Source: Hofstenia miamia (taxonomy: Eukaryota > Xenacoelomorpha > Acoela). From it: DNA of 64,000 nucleotides. The stretch covers positions 106,983-170,982 of the forward strand of contig SCFE01000110.1 in the NCBI GenBank assembly GCA_004352715.1, given 5' to 3'. A program made the position numbers and the translations under genes. This document shows positions 1-12,511 of the stretch, one piece after another (position 1 is the first letter of the stretch; each line of letters starts with the position of its first letter). The notes under the pieces were generated by a model. That model was not told the origin of the DNA. It ran no database searches and was given only the letters and a program-made list of their open reading frames with translations.

Positions 1-1801
1 TTGATGAATTCGACGCTAAGAAATGCATTTCATCACCTTAGTTTATAATTTTTTAATATCTTTTACCGAAAATATTTTTATTTAACCAGTCAAAGGCAGT
101 TTTGAAACTCTGACTGAGAGACATTCCACACCTTGCTTACGCCACTGGTTCCAGACAAATATTTCATGAGGAATGCAAGCAGCTCTGCTCTGTTGAGGGG
201 GGGACGTTCCCCCAGTTCCTCCCTCTGGGTGCGCCTCTGGCCGTCAACCTCTAATACACAAAGCTCACACTTCATACAGAATGTTAACCAGTCAAAAAAT
301 CAAAAACCATTTTGTAGACAAACAATATTTTGTTATAAGTTTACCGCAATACGAAAATTGCATACATGGAAATGTATGTATTATGCATAACATGGACAAT
401 ATTGTTTTCCAGCAGGACGTTGCAACTAGCAATACAGTACTTTGCGCGATTTCCCTACAAAAACTCATTAGCAAGAATGGGGATATTCATCTTGGCTTCC
501 ACTGCTACAAATAAAACTTATGACCAAGCCAAAAAAAACTCCAGTCGCAAAACAGCAATTGCGATGTATCAGTTAAAATTTCATAGTAGATTTACGCAGT
601 GTGTGCAAAATGCTCGGTATTTTTCAGAGAGTTCGTTCAAAACTTAATTAGTTTCTACATAGTTCATAAATGATCCATGTCTATAGACAGGTTGAAAAAT
701 AATACTAATCTTACTATTTTAAGCCTTATACTATAACAAACTTATTAAACTTACTAAGCCCTCGAATTCTACAACAATCTTAATAAGCCTAAGAATAATT
801 TTTAGTAAGTTTACTAAGTATCACTTTAAATAATAATCTTTGTAAGTTTAAGACTGTTTGTTTTTAAGATTACTTAATAAGAATAACATAGTAAAATTTT
901 CATAAAATAATAGGTCAAAATTTCCGAAAAAATGTTGTCTAGCTCTTATTTCCTAACATCAATATATCTAGAATAGCTAAAAACTGGTCTGAATAAATTT
1001 AATATATTGAAATTAACTATACTATTTATAATTGCCTTGCGCCATCTATTGAAGCAAATTAGAGAAAATGGCATGCTTATGAGATTCCCAAATACATTAG
1101 ATAGGTTCTGATAATAATCATCATTGTTTTTCTTGGGTAAAATTTAAAGGTTTGTAACAAGGATGTTGTATGATATGATTTATGAAGTCACCCATAATTT
1201 ATTTTACAAGAAAAACATGAAACTTGCATTTATGTTGTTTTTGACAATTATAAATGTACGGAAATCTTATTTATATTTTTAATGTAAATATATACTATAA
1301 AATACATATTCTACATTTGTATTAAAATAAAAATGTGATAAAAACACAGACATTTTGAATTAAAGTTTGCAGTTTGCGTATGTTTTGCTATATTCCCGCA
1401 ATTACGAGATTCTAATTGCATTGAAATATTTCTGCAGATATCATACATTGCAGCGTTATCTGATGCTACGTTATATCGAAACGATGAAAAAATGTACCGG
1501 ATTATATAATGCAATTTGGAACCGCTTCTATAACTTGAAATCTAAATGAGAAGCTTACTTAAGTGACTACTTGCGAAGTTCGATGTGTTTAAAGAGCTGT
1601 GCTACCCTCAACATTAGTTGTAAGTTATTATAAGCTTTATGTTATATGCAATGTTTATTATCAGCTATCTAATAAACGATTTACCGCATGCATTGTTAAA
1701 TTTGGAAATACTAAATAGTAAGTTACTCTTTTGTGCGTGTAAACTTTATATTTATTCTATCGTTTTAAATACATCAGTTGTGCTTATTTATATCATTTTC
1801 A
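1..1801. other. Spacer without recognisable gene
   Basis: A+T-rich DNA with only short chance frames. Positions ~110-250 are richer in G+C and include a run of Gs and the string CTGGGTGCGCCTCTGG. A relative of that string appears near 62260-62280 (CTGGGTGCGCCCCTGG), so this is probably a fragment of an interspersed repeat. Nothing else is recognised. Confidence 0.5.
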
Positions 1802-2060
1802 CAAATTTATATTAAATTGCTTATGCAACACATATGCGGTTTTCTGAAAAAAAAATGAATTTCAGTATTTTTCCCTAATATATTAACTGATTGCAATCGT
1901 ACCTTGATTTTCGGGACGAGCACGGTATGAAAGGACGCAGTGAGGAATGAGCACGCGACATGGCACAAAATTTAAAAAAATTCAACCACAAGTCTGGCAC
2001 CGCACGAAATTCTATAAATTTTTTAATGAATGAAGAAAGGATCTTAGATTAAATCCTATN

Positions 2061-2099
<39 letters not shown>

Positions 2100-2568
2100 T
2101 TAGGTTAACTACGCCTATTAAATTTATGTGTTTTCAACTGTCAGTGTATATTTAGCTCAGATGTATTCAAAATATCAAAGGATAATTGGATGTTGAAATT
2201 GCAAAGGACTACGATATCCTGCTTCTAACCTATGCTACCTAGCAAGTTGAAATTCCCAATTCGTCACACCTTGTCATGTCTGAACTCTTCTGCGCCAACA
2301 TTTTACACTNCAAATTTATATTAAATTGCTTATGCAACACATATGCGGTTTTCTGAAAAAAAAATGAATTTCAGTATTTTTCCCTAATATATTAACTGAT
2401 TGCAATCGTACCTTGATTTTCGGGACGAGCACGGTATGAAAGGACGCAGTGAGGAATGAGCACGCGACATGGCACAAAATTTAAAAAAATTCAACCACAA
2501 GTCTGGCACCGCACGAAATTCTATAAATTTTTTAATGAATGAAGAAAGGATCTTAGATTAAATCCTAT
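1802..2568. repeat. Direct duplication (258 bp) around an inserted contig-end fragment
   Basis: 1802-2059 and 2311-2568 are the same sequence. Between them, bounded by single Ns at 2060 and 2310, lies a (TA)n run and ~220 bp. That insert is repeated at 10784-11019, the first bases after a 1000-N gap. It looks like a gap-filling artefact and not a biological duplication. Confidence 0.85.
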
Positions 2569-2894
2569 AAATGAAATGTTTTTGGCCACAAATATGCAAA
2601 TTAATAGATTTAGAGAATCAAAATAATATGCATGCTTGATACGTGTATATTAATGTCAACAGAAGCATTAGCATTAAATTTTCGGTAACAATGATCACGG
2701 GCACTGCATGGTTCTAACATATATATATGCATAAACGGGCCCTAGATACTATGGGATTTGTAACCATGCCAGTACTTTACTATTTTCCATGTATCCAGTG
2801 CCTTTTTTGATGGATAGTCAGAATATTTCATTTTATCAAAAAAATTTTATATTGCGCATTGTTTTTTTCAAAAAAAATTTTGTATCCAAAGCCC

Positions 2895-2895
<1 letters not shown>

Positions 2896-2934
<39 letters not shown>

Positions 2935-3238
2935 GCCCTGCAAGTACTCGAAATTCGAGAAGAGTTCGAGTCGAGTTAGAGTACTCAAACTCGACTCGAG
3001 GGCCAAAAACTCAACTCCGGTTTCCAAGTACTCGAACCCAACTCGATATTTGCTTCAATTTCATCCATTTTACTTCCATGTTTGCCTATAGTGGCGAAGA
3101 ATCCAACAAGCTTTCATAATTTACATCAATTTGTAAGTCATCAAACTTGGTTTCTCTCATTTAGTTTAGCATGTTGTATCTCTTCCCTGCATTTATATAA
3201 CTCGACTCGAACCTAAAAATTTCAACTCACAGGGCGGC

Positions 3239-3270
<32 letters not shown>
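2896..3270. repeat. (TA)n microsatellites and degenerate ACTCGA repeat
   Basis: (TA)n at 2896-2931 and 3241-3270 flank a stretch rich in ACTCGA/TCGAGT words, for example AACTCGACTCGAGG at 2988-3001. No coding signal is credible here. Confidence 0.75.
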
Positions 3271-3274
<4 letters not shown>

Positions 3275-4139
3275 ATTTCTTTGAAAATGTATCCAAACAA
3301 TTTCACGTTTTGTTTCTGGGAGAGGAGTGATTTTGGAATGCATGATTAATCCCATGTGATCGGTTGGGGTCGAAGATTAAAAGGGAATTGCGCTGTGGTA
3401 ATAATAATCAGTCGCAGTAGTAAAAATATAATCCAGTATTTGACATTTATCGTGTTCTCTCTTTGCTCATTTGAAGAAGTAAACCTTGTTGGGAAAGAAA
3501 TCTTACTTTAAGTTTATTGAAACCTCTCACTATGGTAATATTAGCTCCAGGATGAAGAGTCATTAATTTATCAATATCTCTGAAATGTGACATTCATATT
3601 CCAAGTTGTTCTCGCGTTGCGCCGATAATACACTACACAATGAGCAAATACCAAAATATTTCGAAGATGCTGTCATTAGCAATAGTTAGGGCTTGTAGAT
3701 TATAGAGTTGATTAAAACAAACAAATATTCTACCTCCCTTGGTTTTAAGTAAAGTAGAACGTGATGTATCTTTCCGGATTAGTTTGTATCAATGAATGCT
3801 AACAACACATACTTCTCTATTTCCAACTTATAAAATTTCCATTGAAAAATATTGCAAGCATTAACAGATACTAAGCTAACAAACATTTTGAATGGGTGGT
3901 GCAAATATTATTGAGATGTTAGCGGTGCGGCACACTGCAGAAATTCGCGGTTCGTTGCGATAGCGGTTAGGAAAATATTTATTGCTGTATAACACGGTGG
4001 CATTGTCGATCAAAAAAAGTACATTTTGAATTTAAGTAAAAATTAATATTAAAAATGCCAGTATTAACTATTTTTAGAAAAGATAGATATTAAATACTTG
4101 AAACTGAAAAGTCAGTTAAGACATTTTAGCCTCTAACAG
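3271..4139. other. Spacer, nothing recognised
   Basis: A+T-rich sequence upstream of gene A exon 3. It was searched for exon 1 (GTRGD) and exon 2 (LLWIPD-like) signals on the plus strand and none was seen. Confidence 0.5.
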
Positions 4140-5414
4140 GATTAGTAAATCACAAAAAAAGTTTAAAATAGTGCTGAATAAAAAATTAAGAGCGATTACT
4201 TTCGAGCCATTGCGTTATACCGCATTGAGTTTTGCTCCTCCGTCGCTGTAGGCTGTGGCAAAAAGTTGCTGAGGTGGGATAAGTTTTAAAAAAATATCTT
4301 CCGCGCGTATCTCTAAAGTATACTTATACGAATAGTCGATGTAATATAGAAATGTTTATCCACATACACAAGTGCATAATTCTGAGTTCGAGTATGCAAA
4401 GAATTATCATTCATATAGATATTTTATAATATTTTTAAAATATATTTCTAATTTTGTAAGCAATTAGGAATAACTACAGTTGTAATTTTTGTTTATTATT
4501 TTCTTATTTTGTATGAATTGCTTACATAGTATTGATTAGCTTCTTAGTTACACAAGAACTAATGTTACCAACAGGATCATTACTAGCATCTTTACGAGAG
4601 ATACCAATGATGAGTATCAAGTATGTGCATATGTTTACTAGTAGTAATGAATATAANATTCATAAAAATTAATAGTTTGTCTAGCGGCATATTTAAATCA
4701 ATCATTTTAGGCATATTCAACCTGCAGATTACAAACATTCACTAGCAGATAGCAGAGATGGAAGCCAGTTGGCACTGACCACCGGTCAGAGCCGGCTACG
4801 AATAAGATATGGTCACCCTTAATTTCATTACATCGGTCACTTTGAGATGTGTCTCTGGCAGGGGTTTCCCCGGGTCATGCAGGTTAAGGGGCAAATNGAT
4901 TAGTAAATCACAAAAAAAGTTTAAAATAGTGCTGAATAAAAAATTAAGAGCGATTACTTTCGAGCCATTGCGTTATACCGCATTGAGTTTTGCTCCTCCG
5001 TCGCTGTAGGCTGTGGCAAAAAGTTGCTGAGGTGGGATAAGTTTTAAAAAAATATCTTCCGCGCGTATCTCTAAAGTATACTTATACGAATAGTCGATGT
5101 AATATAGAAATGTTTATCCACATACACAAGTGCATAATTCTGAGTTCGAGTATGCAAAGAATTATCATTCATATAGATATTTTATAATATTTTTAAAATA
5201 TATTTCTAATTTTGTAAGCAATTAGGAATAACTACAGTTGTAATTTTTGTTTATTATTTTCTTATTTTGTATGAATTGCTTACATAGTATTGATTAGCTT
5301 CTTAGTTACACAAGAACTAATGTTACCAACAGGATCATTACTAGCATCTTTACGAGAGATACCAATGATGAGTATCAAGTATGTGCATATGTTTACTAGT
5401 AGTAATGAATATAA
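4140..5414. repeat. 517-bp direct duplication around a foreign 239-bp insert
   Basis: 4140-4656 equals 4898-5414. The insert 4658-4896 is bounded by single Ns at 4657 and 4897 and is richer in G+C than its surroundings. It duplicates the beginning of gene A exon 3 and is most likely an assembly artefact. Confidence 0.85.
4535..4656 (+). pseudogene. Truncated duplicate of the start of exon 3 (assembly artefact likely)
   Basis: This is the 5' part of gene A exon 3, from the region of the acceptor to SSNEY, and it stops at the single N at 4657. The whole stretch 4140-4656 is repeated at 4898-5414. It reads as the left copy of an assembly duplication and not as a separate gene. Confidence 0.8.
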
Positions 5415-6067
5415 AACGTCTTCCAATGCAGTTGAAAATCTCTCACCGTCAATATTTAACTGGCTGGATTTTCAAATCTACTACGTTCTAATAATTCAAT
5501 CTTGTTATTCTCTTGTAGAAAGTGCTAGAGAACAGCACAACTTGCAGCATCTGCCGTTTTATAAATTTTTTTATGGAAGTTTGAAGTACGAAATTCCAAC
5601 CTACTTTCTATACTCTCCTGAGCTATACCCAAGTGTTTCAAAGCGCCCACCTTGGTGGAAGTATGTCGGCCCTCGCATCTTAAAGGAAGAACAAATTTCA
5701 ACTGATCTACAAATGTTCATAGAGAGTTGTAGAAATGAAAAAATTGTATACATTGGATTTGGAAGTTTTTCTCTCAAAGAATATTATGGGGATGAAGCTG
5801 AATATATCAAAAATATCATTTTCAATACCATGTCAAAGTTAAAATACTGTGTAATTTACCTAAATGCAACATTTGAAGTTAGTCCTTCCTCAGAATTAAG
5901 ATCTAATTCCAAGTGGCTATTTACCAATGAAGTCTCACATACAGCCATATTTCCAAAGGTCAACCTCATCATTCATCATGGTGGAGCGGGAACAACTCAA
6001 GCTGCTTCTATCTCTGGAAATTTTGCAATTTCCATTCCAATATTTGAAGAGCAAAGAATTAACAGTG
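5306..6067 (+). CDS. Glycosyltransferase gene A, exon 3 (donor-binding half)
   Basis: Internal exon of a GT-B glycosyltransferase of the sterol-glucosyltransferase/GT28-like type. The acceptor is CTTAG at 5301-5305 and the donor is G|GTAAAA after 6067. Length is exactly 762 nt, the same as in the three minus-strand paralogues. It opens with VTQELM and ends with EEQRINS plus one base (phase 1). Visible motifs are WWKYVGP, then VYIGFGSFSLKEYYG (nucleotide-sugar loop), then IIHHGGAGTTQ (donor-sugar signature) and IPIFEEQ. Its open frame runs on into the intron to 6087, but the splice pattern of the family stops it at 6067. Exons 1 and 2 are not found upstream in 1-5300. The best candidates are the exons at 12275-14207. 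Transfer of a sugar from a UDP-sugar is inferred from the family; the acceptor is unknown. Confidence 0.9.
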
Positions 6068-6764
6068 GTAAAATTTTGTTCATGTAAAATTCGCCAACCC
6101 TTATTTTAATTTAATATGAAGACTTATATATTTCATATTATCGTGGATTCTTCGTGGATTCAAAATTTTAGCGAGGTGTCTTTTTAATAATCTGTGGCCC
6201 AATGGAGATCACATGAATCAATCCATAAAATTTCATAGATCCGAAATGGATCTGAATCCAAAAGAATTCGATCCATGGACAACTATACATTTATTTTAGA
6301 TTGTAATGCATACACAAACAATTTAATGTAAACAATGCACAATATTATAATGTTGAGAATCACAATCTTTGGTCAAAAAATACTATGTTAGGTAGTATGT
6401 GAGCCATGTATATCACTATGATAGTTAAATTAATACATGTGAATCCTAACGCACTACCTGTAGACTGTTACACAAAGAATATAAATTTTTATGTAGTCGC
6501 TTATTATACTATTGACATGCAGTTAAATCACAACCGTTTAAAATTAAATTATTTCTATAAAATAAATGTAATTTTGCAATTATCAAGCCTTTTTCTATCT
6601 ATAGTCAAGGATTGTTCATTATTTGGTAGCCATTTAAACTATTGAAAAATCCTATCACTTATATTTGCTCATAAATTTGGTATATTTCGTTTCTGAAGAA
6701 ATTATTATATGAACATGATTTGGGTAATTTGATAAATAAAAGTATGATTTCAAAGATCTACTGC

Positions 6765-7237
6765 AACCTTAGTAGGTTTTGATTCAAAACAATTTCATTC
6801 TTTTTAACTAAATCATGATTCTCTAATTTGAAATATAATTTACGCACATGTGAATCTGAATATGCAAGTATACAATTTTTAAAACACACGGTTACATAAA
6901 TGATTGCAAAGAATTAAATCAAATGGTTATAATTTGATTCGAAATTTGCATTAACGAAAATCATTTCCATAAAAGGACTTATATTTACCTAGATATANAA
7001 CCTTAGTAGGTTTTGATTCAAAACAATTTCATTCTTTTTAACTAAATCGTGATTCTCTAATTTGAAATATAATTTACGCACATGTGAATCTGAATATGCA
7101 ATTATACAATTTTTAAAACACACGGTTACATAAATGATTGCAAAGAATTAAATCAAATATTACATGGTTATAATTTGATTCGAAATTTGCATTAACGTAA
7201 TAATTTCCATAAAAGGACTTATATTTACCTAGATATA
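6765..7237. repeat. Near-identical direct duplication in gene A intron 3
   Basis: 6765-6997 and 6999-7237 are two copies joined by a single N. They differ by a few substitutions and a short indel, as two haplotypes would. Confidence 0.8.
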
Positions 7238-7375
7238 ATTAATTACAATACATTTCTTGTAAATCTAAGCTAAAAATCAAGTTTAGGCACATTATATCAA
7301 TAGCGAAATTGCATCCGTATTCAAGTATATTAGTTTTTTTCAAAATTATGCACTTCACTAATCTTTTAAATTTAG

Positions 7376-7563
7376 AAGCAAGTTTGAGATATGGAATATC
7401 AGCTACATTAGAAAATGGAAATCTGTCTGAAGAGATACTAGAAAACTCAATCATAGAGGCTTTGAAAGTAAAAGGTGTTAAGGAAAAATCTGAAAAAATC
7501 AGGAAAGGTATTCTTGAGACTGACCTTGTGTATAAAGATATGATGAACTGGCTAGAAATATAA
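7376..7563 (+). CDS. Glycosyltransferase gene A, exon 4 (C-terminus)
   Basis: Terminal exon after AAATTTAG (acceptor ends at 7375), in phase 1 with exon 3. It codes for about 61 residues starting EASLRYGISATLENGNLSEE and ending MMNWLEI before TAA. The pattern YGIS.TL.N..LSEEILE matches exon 4 of the minus-strand copies and the C-terminal helices that close the GT-B fold. No C-terminal membrane segment is present. The intron before it (6068-7375) is inflated by a near-identical duplication around the N at 6998. Confidence 0.88.
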
Positions 7564-8014
7564 CGCATTTGATAACATTATTGTCTATTATTTTATTTAT
7601 ATAAACAATAATATTTGCAACGTCTAATATTTATCATTAGTCACAGGCGCGATTATTCATATGGGTGGCGCTTGTTTTTCGGACTGTTCAGGGACATTAA
7701 ATTTACTGAAAATATGCAAGATAAACCGTTTTAGTTTATACTATATTTTTACTAAGCTATTTCTATTAAACTAAACCACTTAAATTGTTTAAATATTCTT
7801 ATTTAACGTTCATCAATTTGAAAATTATGTGAATCCGAAATTTTATAAAATTTTTGGTAAGCACTATCCATTAAGAAACTGTTCTTTTGATGTCATGGGA
7901 AAATTTGTCACTTGCATATCGACATTATTGGCAATTCAATAATATTTTGCTTACAGATAATGGTGAAATTCATTCTAAAATGTATATTTTGTAGGAAATA
8001 TTTAGAGTTAAAAT

Positions 8015-8053
<39 letters not shown>

Positions 8054-9562
8054 TGTATATATATGTGAATAGACAAATAGAATGTTTGGCTTGCTCAGTG
8101 TGAACTGCTTAGGTTCAAGAGCATTTCATGTAACTTTGATAACTATGCTGATAATATTACTTAGTGAACAATCAAAATATAATATTATAATTTTTTAGAT
8201 GATTTTCTTATATATTGATTGAATAGTATTGGAAGTTATAGTTTGCTAAGGATAAAATTTTGTCTTTTATTGGCGAAATCATTGAACCATTGTAAAATTC
8301 ATTGAATGATTATGTATATTTTATATATAAGGTTTATCATAGTATATATGAGGCGCAAATAAATTCTGGTCCCAATTCAAGAAAATTTATGCATAGTGTT
8401 AGCAACTATGAAGCTATAGTTACCTATTTGCGAAGTACGTTAGAAGTTTTTTTTCAGGTCAATGATTTGAAGAGTTTTTATGAAAATTTTGTTTTTCTGC
8501 ACAAAACAGTAGGAAATAATGAGACATAGTTTACAGAATGCCCTGATTTACACATGTGGTATCCATCTCCTCCTATCCTTCATATAATCAAAGCCTCTAG
8601 AAATCAAATTGGCGCCGGCTTTGTTTCTAGCTACAAAAGTTGATACAGCTTTATATAATACTAGAAAGGAAGCATACCAAAATAATGAAATATTTAAGAT
8701 TTAGCTTTGAATTGACAGATATATATCAAGTCTAAATTTAGAAAAAGCTAAAATTATAATGCTGCAACAGCAACTGAGCAATCGGACAATTAGACTCTAT
8801 AGAAAATGATCACTATAAATTTAAATTAAGTACTGTTGCTAATTATCTTGGAGTTCCTATCAATGCAACAGAAATTCTAAGTCTTTTATGAATGAATAAA
8901 TTTTTGAATTACATAATAAAACATTCATAATTAAGTACGTAAGAAGCAAATATACGGGATTGTAAGATATGGATGAATAATGTGCAATCAACAATAGAAT
9001 TTATCTTGAAAAAACAGATTGTGCAGTTAATGTGACAAATGAATTAACCTCAAACCTATACCCGCATATAATTTCATAGAGTAAAATATTGAATTCATTA
9101 TTTAAGTAAATTAGGAATATTGCAATGTAATTTTGGTTGGTAATTTTAGTAAAGTAAATATCTGTACAATGTCAATATTCTTATTAAATCTTCTTTTGTT
9201 GTCCTAAGAATTACCGAGATATTGACGCCTAATACCTAAGATTAATAAGACTAATTAAGAATTATGAAGTGAATATCAACTAATTGAAATGTTATATTTG
9301 TAAAAAGATAGTTAGGATAACATTTGAATTATACTAATACATATCTTATCTTATCTTAACAAAACTCGATCAGTCCATTAGAGATACCGATCATAACCAG
9401 CATTGATTTTGATTTATTCTTTAATTGAAACACCGAGACAAACTATATCTTTTAATGCTGAGCCAGCAGCAAATCATATGAAGAAATTAGCGGGAGAGAA
9501 AAATTATTAATTCATTAGCATTTGTAACAAGATGGCGTACAGAATTTATATAGTAATGTAGC
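7564..9562. other. Spacer downstream of gene A
   Basis: Contains a (TA)n run at 8018-8052 followed by CTGTATATATATGTGA, a junction also seen near 27534. The rest has short chance frames only. Confidence 0.5.
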
Positions 9563-9783
9563 ATCATCCAAGAAAGAACACTCAAAACTCTATCGATGAT
9601 TTATGTTAATTCTTGGAAAATGCATTTATTAATTTTGATAGTTTAATTTCGGCAAGTAGTAGTCGCCAAAATGGTTTGACAAAATTACGTGTGGACGATA
9701 CGCCTGCACACAGTTCTGCAAAGCCACGCGGTACGCAGAAATTTAAACCGTGGGAAAACCAAAATTGAAATAAGGCGACTGGT
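9563..9783 (+). repeat. Interspersed repeat fragment, inverted copy at 40239-40459
   Basis: The stretch from ATCATCCAAGAAAGAAC to GCGACTGGT is the reverse complement of 40239-40459. It runs directly into the 1000-N gap, so the contig breaks inside a repeat. Confidence 0.85.
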
Positions 9784-10783
9784 NNNNNNNNNNNNNNNNN
9801 NNNNNNNNNNNNNNNNNNNNNNNNNNNNNNNNNNNNNNNNNNNNNNNNNNNNNNNNNNNNNNNNNNNNNNNNNNNNNNNNNNNNNNNNNNNNNNNNNNNN
9901 NNNNNNNNNNNNNNNNNNNNNNNNNNNNNNNNNNNNNNNNNNNNNNNNNNNNNNNNNNNNNNNNNNNNNNNNNNNNNNNNNNNNNNNNNNNNNNNNNNNN
10001 NNNNNNNNNNNNNNNNNNNNNNNNNNNNNNNNNNNNNNNNNNNNNNNNNNNNNNNNNNNNNNNNNNNNNNNNNNNNNNNNNNNNNNNNNNNNNNNNNNNN
10101 NNNNNNNNNNNNNNNNNNNNNNNNNNNNNNNNNNNNNNNNNNNNNNNNNNNNNNNNNNNNNNNNNNNNNNNNNNNNNNNNNNNNNNNNNNNNNNNNNNNN
10201 NNNNNNNNNNNNNNNNNNNNNNNNNNNNNNNNNNNNNNNNNNNNNNNNNNNNNNNNNNNNNNNNNNNNNNNNNNNNNNNNNNNNNNNNNNNNNNNNNNNN
10301 NNNNNNNNNNNNNNNNNNNNNNNNNNNNNNNNNNNNNNNNNNNNNNNNNNNNNNNNNNNNNNNNNNNNNNNNNNNNNNNNNNNNNNNNNNNNNNNNNNNN
10401 NNNNNNNNNNNNNNNNNNNNNNNNNNNNNNNNNNNNNNNNNNNNNNNNNNNNNNNNNNNNNNNNNNNNNNNNNNNNNNNNNNNNNNNNNNNNNNNNNNNN
10501 NNNNNNNNNNNNNNNNNNNNNNNNNNNNNNNNNNNNNNNNNNNNNNNNNNNNNNNNNNNNNNNNNNNNNNNNNNNNNNNNNNNNNNNNNNNNNNNNNNNN
10601 NNNNNNNNNNNNNNNNNNNNNNNNNNNNNNNNNNNNNNNNNNNNNNNNNNNNNNNNNNNNNNNNNNNNNNNNNNNNNNNNNNNNNNNNNNNNNNNNNNNN
10701 NNNNNNNNNNNNNNNNNNNNNNNNNNNNNNNNNNNNNNNNNNNNNNNNNNNNNNNNNNNNNNNNNNNNNNNNNNNNNNNNNNN
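9784..10783. other. Assembly gap, exactly 1000 N
   Basis: A round-number gap, probably of unknown true size, between a repeat fragment on the left and a (TA)n run on the right. Confidence 0.95.
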
Positions 10784-11019
10784 ATATATATATATATATA
10801 TATATTATTTAGGTTAACTACGCCTATTAAATTTATGTGTTTTCAACTGTCAGTGTATATTTAGCTCAGATGTATTCAAAATATCAAAGGATAATTGGAT
10901 GTTGAAATTGCAAAAGGACTACGATATCCTGCTTCTAACCTATGCTACCTAGCAAGTTGAAATTCCCAATTCGTCACACCTTGTCATGTCTGAACTCTTC
11001 TGCGCCAACATTTTACACT
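10784..11019. repeat. Contig end also present at 2061-2309
   Basis: (TA)n followed by TTTAGGTTAACTACGCC and ~200 bp that match the insert at 2061-2309 apart from the TA length and one A in an A run. This ties the contig 10784-16888 to the region upstream of gene A. Confidence 0.85.
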
Positions 11020-11238
11020 CTTTTATCAGATGATCAACTGTCTCCAACTCTTTCTTACATAGCCTGCATTTGTCATTTACCTCTTAGTTCTTCTGTGTGT
11101 GTGCTTCTTCACTCAAAAACAAAAGATGTTCATGGACAACTCAAATGAAGGACAACAGTGGATTTTAAATTTTGTTATATGAATTGGAATTTAAGTGCAA
11201 GCATATTTTGCAAATATAATTTTCAATTGTTTGATTTT

Positions 11239-11369
11239 ACTAATCGCGTAATACGCAAAGATGATTATTTTACTATCTGCGTAATACGCAGCGATAAATA
11301 TCTTACTACGCACATTATACGCAGCGATTATTATCGTACTAACTGCGTATTACGCGGCGTCACTATCTT
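11239..11369 (+). repeat. Four-unit 33-bp tandem repeat with palindromic core
   Basis: Units at 11239-11271, 11272-11304, 11305-11337 and 11338-11369 (the last is 32 bp). Each holds a variant of the palindrome GCGTAATACGC. Being 33 bp, the first units stay in frame and read as 11-residue peptides of the type T..VIR.D.Y. in the plus frame, but a real protein is not supported. Confidence 0.8.
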
Positions 11370-12274
11370 AGTAATATTGACATAGCATTGTACTTAAACT
11401 TACTAAGATTGCTAATTATTTTTAACCTGGCTTTTTTTGTTTGCCTTCATCCTACACAGACTGTACAACTAGATGGAAATTTCAATGCCTTCTATCTGCA
11501 TTACAAAGTCTTTTGCTGTATACTGCGAAACAAAACATTTACGATTTTTTCTGTCTTTCAAAACTGTTACTGCCGCAGATGTTTTTTTATTAGAATTGAT
11601 CTGACAGGTTCCTTAGAAGCCGACGTGATAATTGTCAGTTGTTTTAGGAACTGATGCTAGTTTTCTTCCAAAAGAGTTCGCACCAGCTTCAGAATAAACA
11701 GATCTAATTGTTGATATTAAACTTCACAATTGAAATGTTTGTATTGTTAGCGAATATGAATCCTAGCATCATTAAAAAAACGTTGTTTCTACACAAAAAT
11801 GTACTGTGGAATTTTACCTTTAGTAGTTCTTTCCTTAGCTCTTGCCCAGTATTATATTTGTTGACGCCTACTATCAAGTTCGGAAGCAGATAGTACATAC
11901 GTAATGCATTGGGTAGAAGATTTGAACTACTATAATTCCACAGTTAATAAATATTTCCAATTTTGCTCCTAATCAATAAAATATATAGATAGTGTCCCCT
12001 ACAGCTACAGGGCAACAACAAATCAACTCATTCGTTTAAATTTGTTGACCATGTGCATCATTATGAATATATGCCCAATAGTTTTTTCGATGAAAAGTAT
12101 ATCTGTTTTGTGGTTCAAATTAACCTTACCACAACAAAAATATTCGTTACAAATGCTATCTTGTTTAATTATAAGTAATTCAAACAATTTCGCTAATGTT
12201 TCTTGCAAAACACAAAGTATAATTGACCTTTAATATTTACCAATTAATACTGTAAATAGTCCAATTCTATTGTC

Positions 12275-12511
12275 ATGTGCAAGTTTGTATGTCGTGTCCT
12301 ATTTGCGACCATAGTCTCATGTATACTTTTGCTCCTAATTTTAGTTGTTTATGCATACCACATTGACACTAATGTTGAATTTGGTATAAAGCCATGGGAA
12401 AGTTTTAAAATAAAACTGCCAGTGGCTGGTAAAAAACTTAAAGTTGCCTTTATTGTTGTTGGAACAAGAGGCGATTATCAACCCATATCCTTAATTGCTA
12501 AAGAATTTCAG
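12275..12511 (+). CDS. Glycosyltransferase gene B, exon 1 (membrane anchor + GTRGD motif)
   Basis: First coding exon, 79 codons (237 nt), identical in length to exon 1 of genes C, D and E. The start is set at MCKF because the paralogues start at the same column (MCKL, MYKL). Residues ~5-28 form a hydrophobic segment (VLFATIVSCILLLLILVVY), either a signal anchor or an uncleaved signal peptide. This is followed by YHIDTNVEF and PWESF, then by the core strand KVAFIVVGTRGDYQPISLIA, which is the N-terminal glycine-rich loop of the GT28-like domain. The donor is CAG|GTATGT, phase 0. The protein would lie in the secretory pathway or in a membrane, with the catalytic part lumenal or external if it is type II. 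Confidence 0.9.

Noticed and set aside
2836-3119. Frames with YIYIYI or IYIYIY stretches
   Set aside because: Translations of (TA)n microsatellites. The same applies near 8018, 27520, 49257, 53212, 55010 and 56877.
9689-10864. Long open frame across the gap
   Set aside because: It is open only because it is made of Ns. The real bases on each side belong to a repeat and a TA run.
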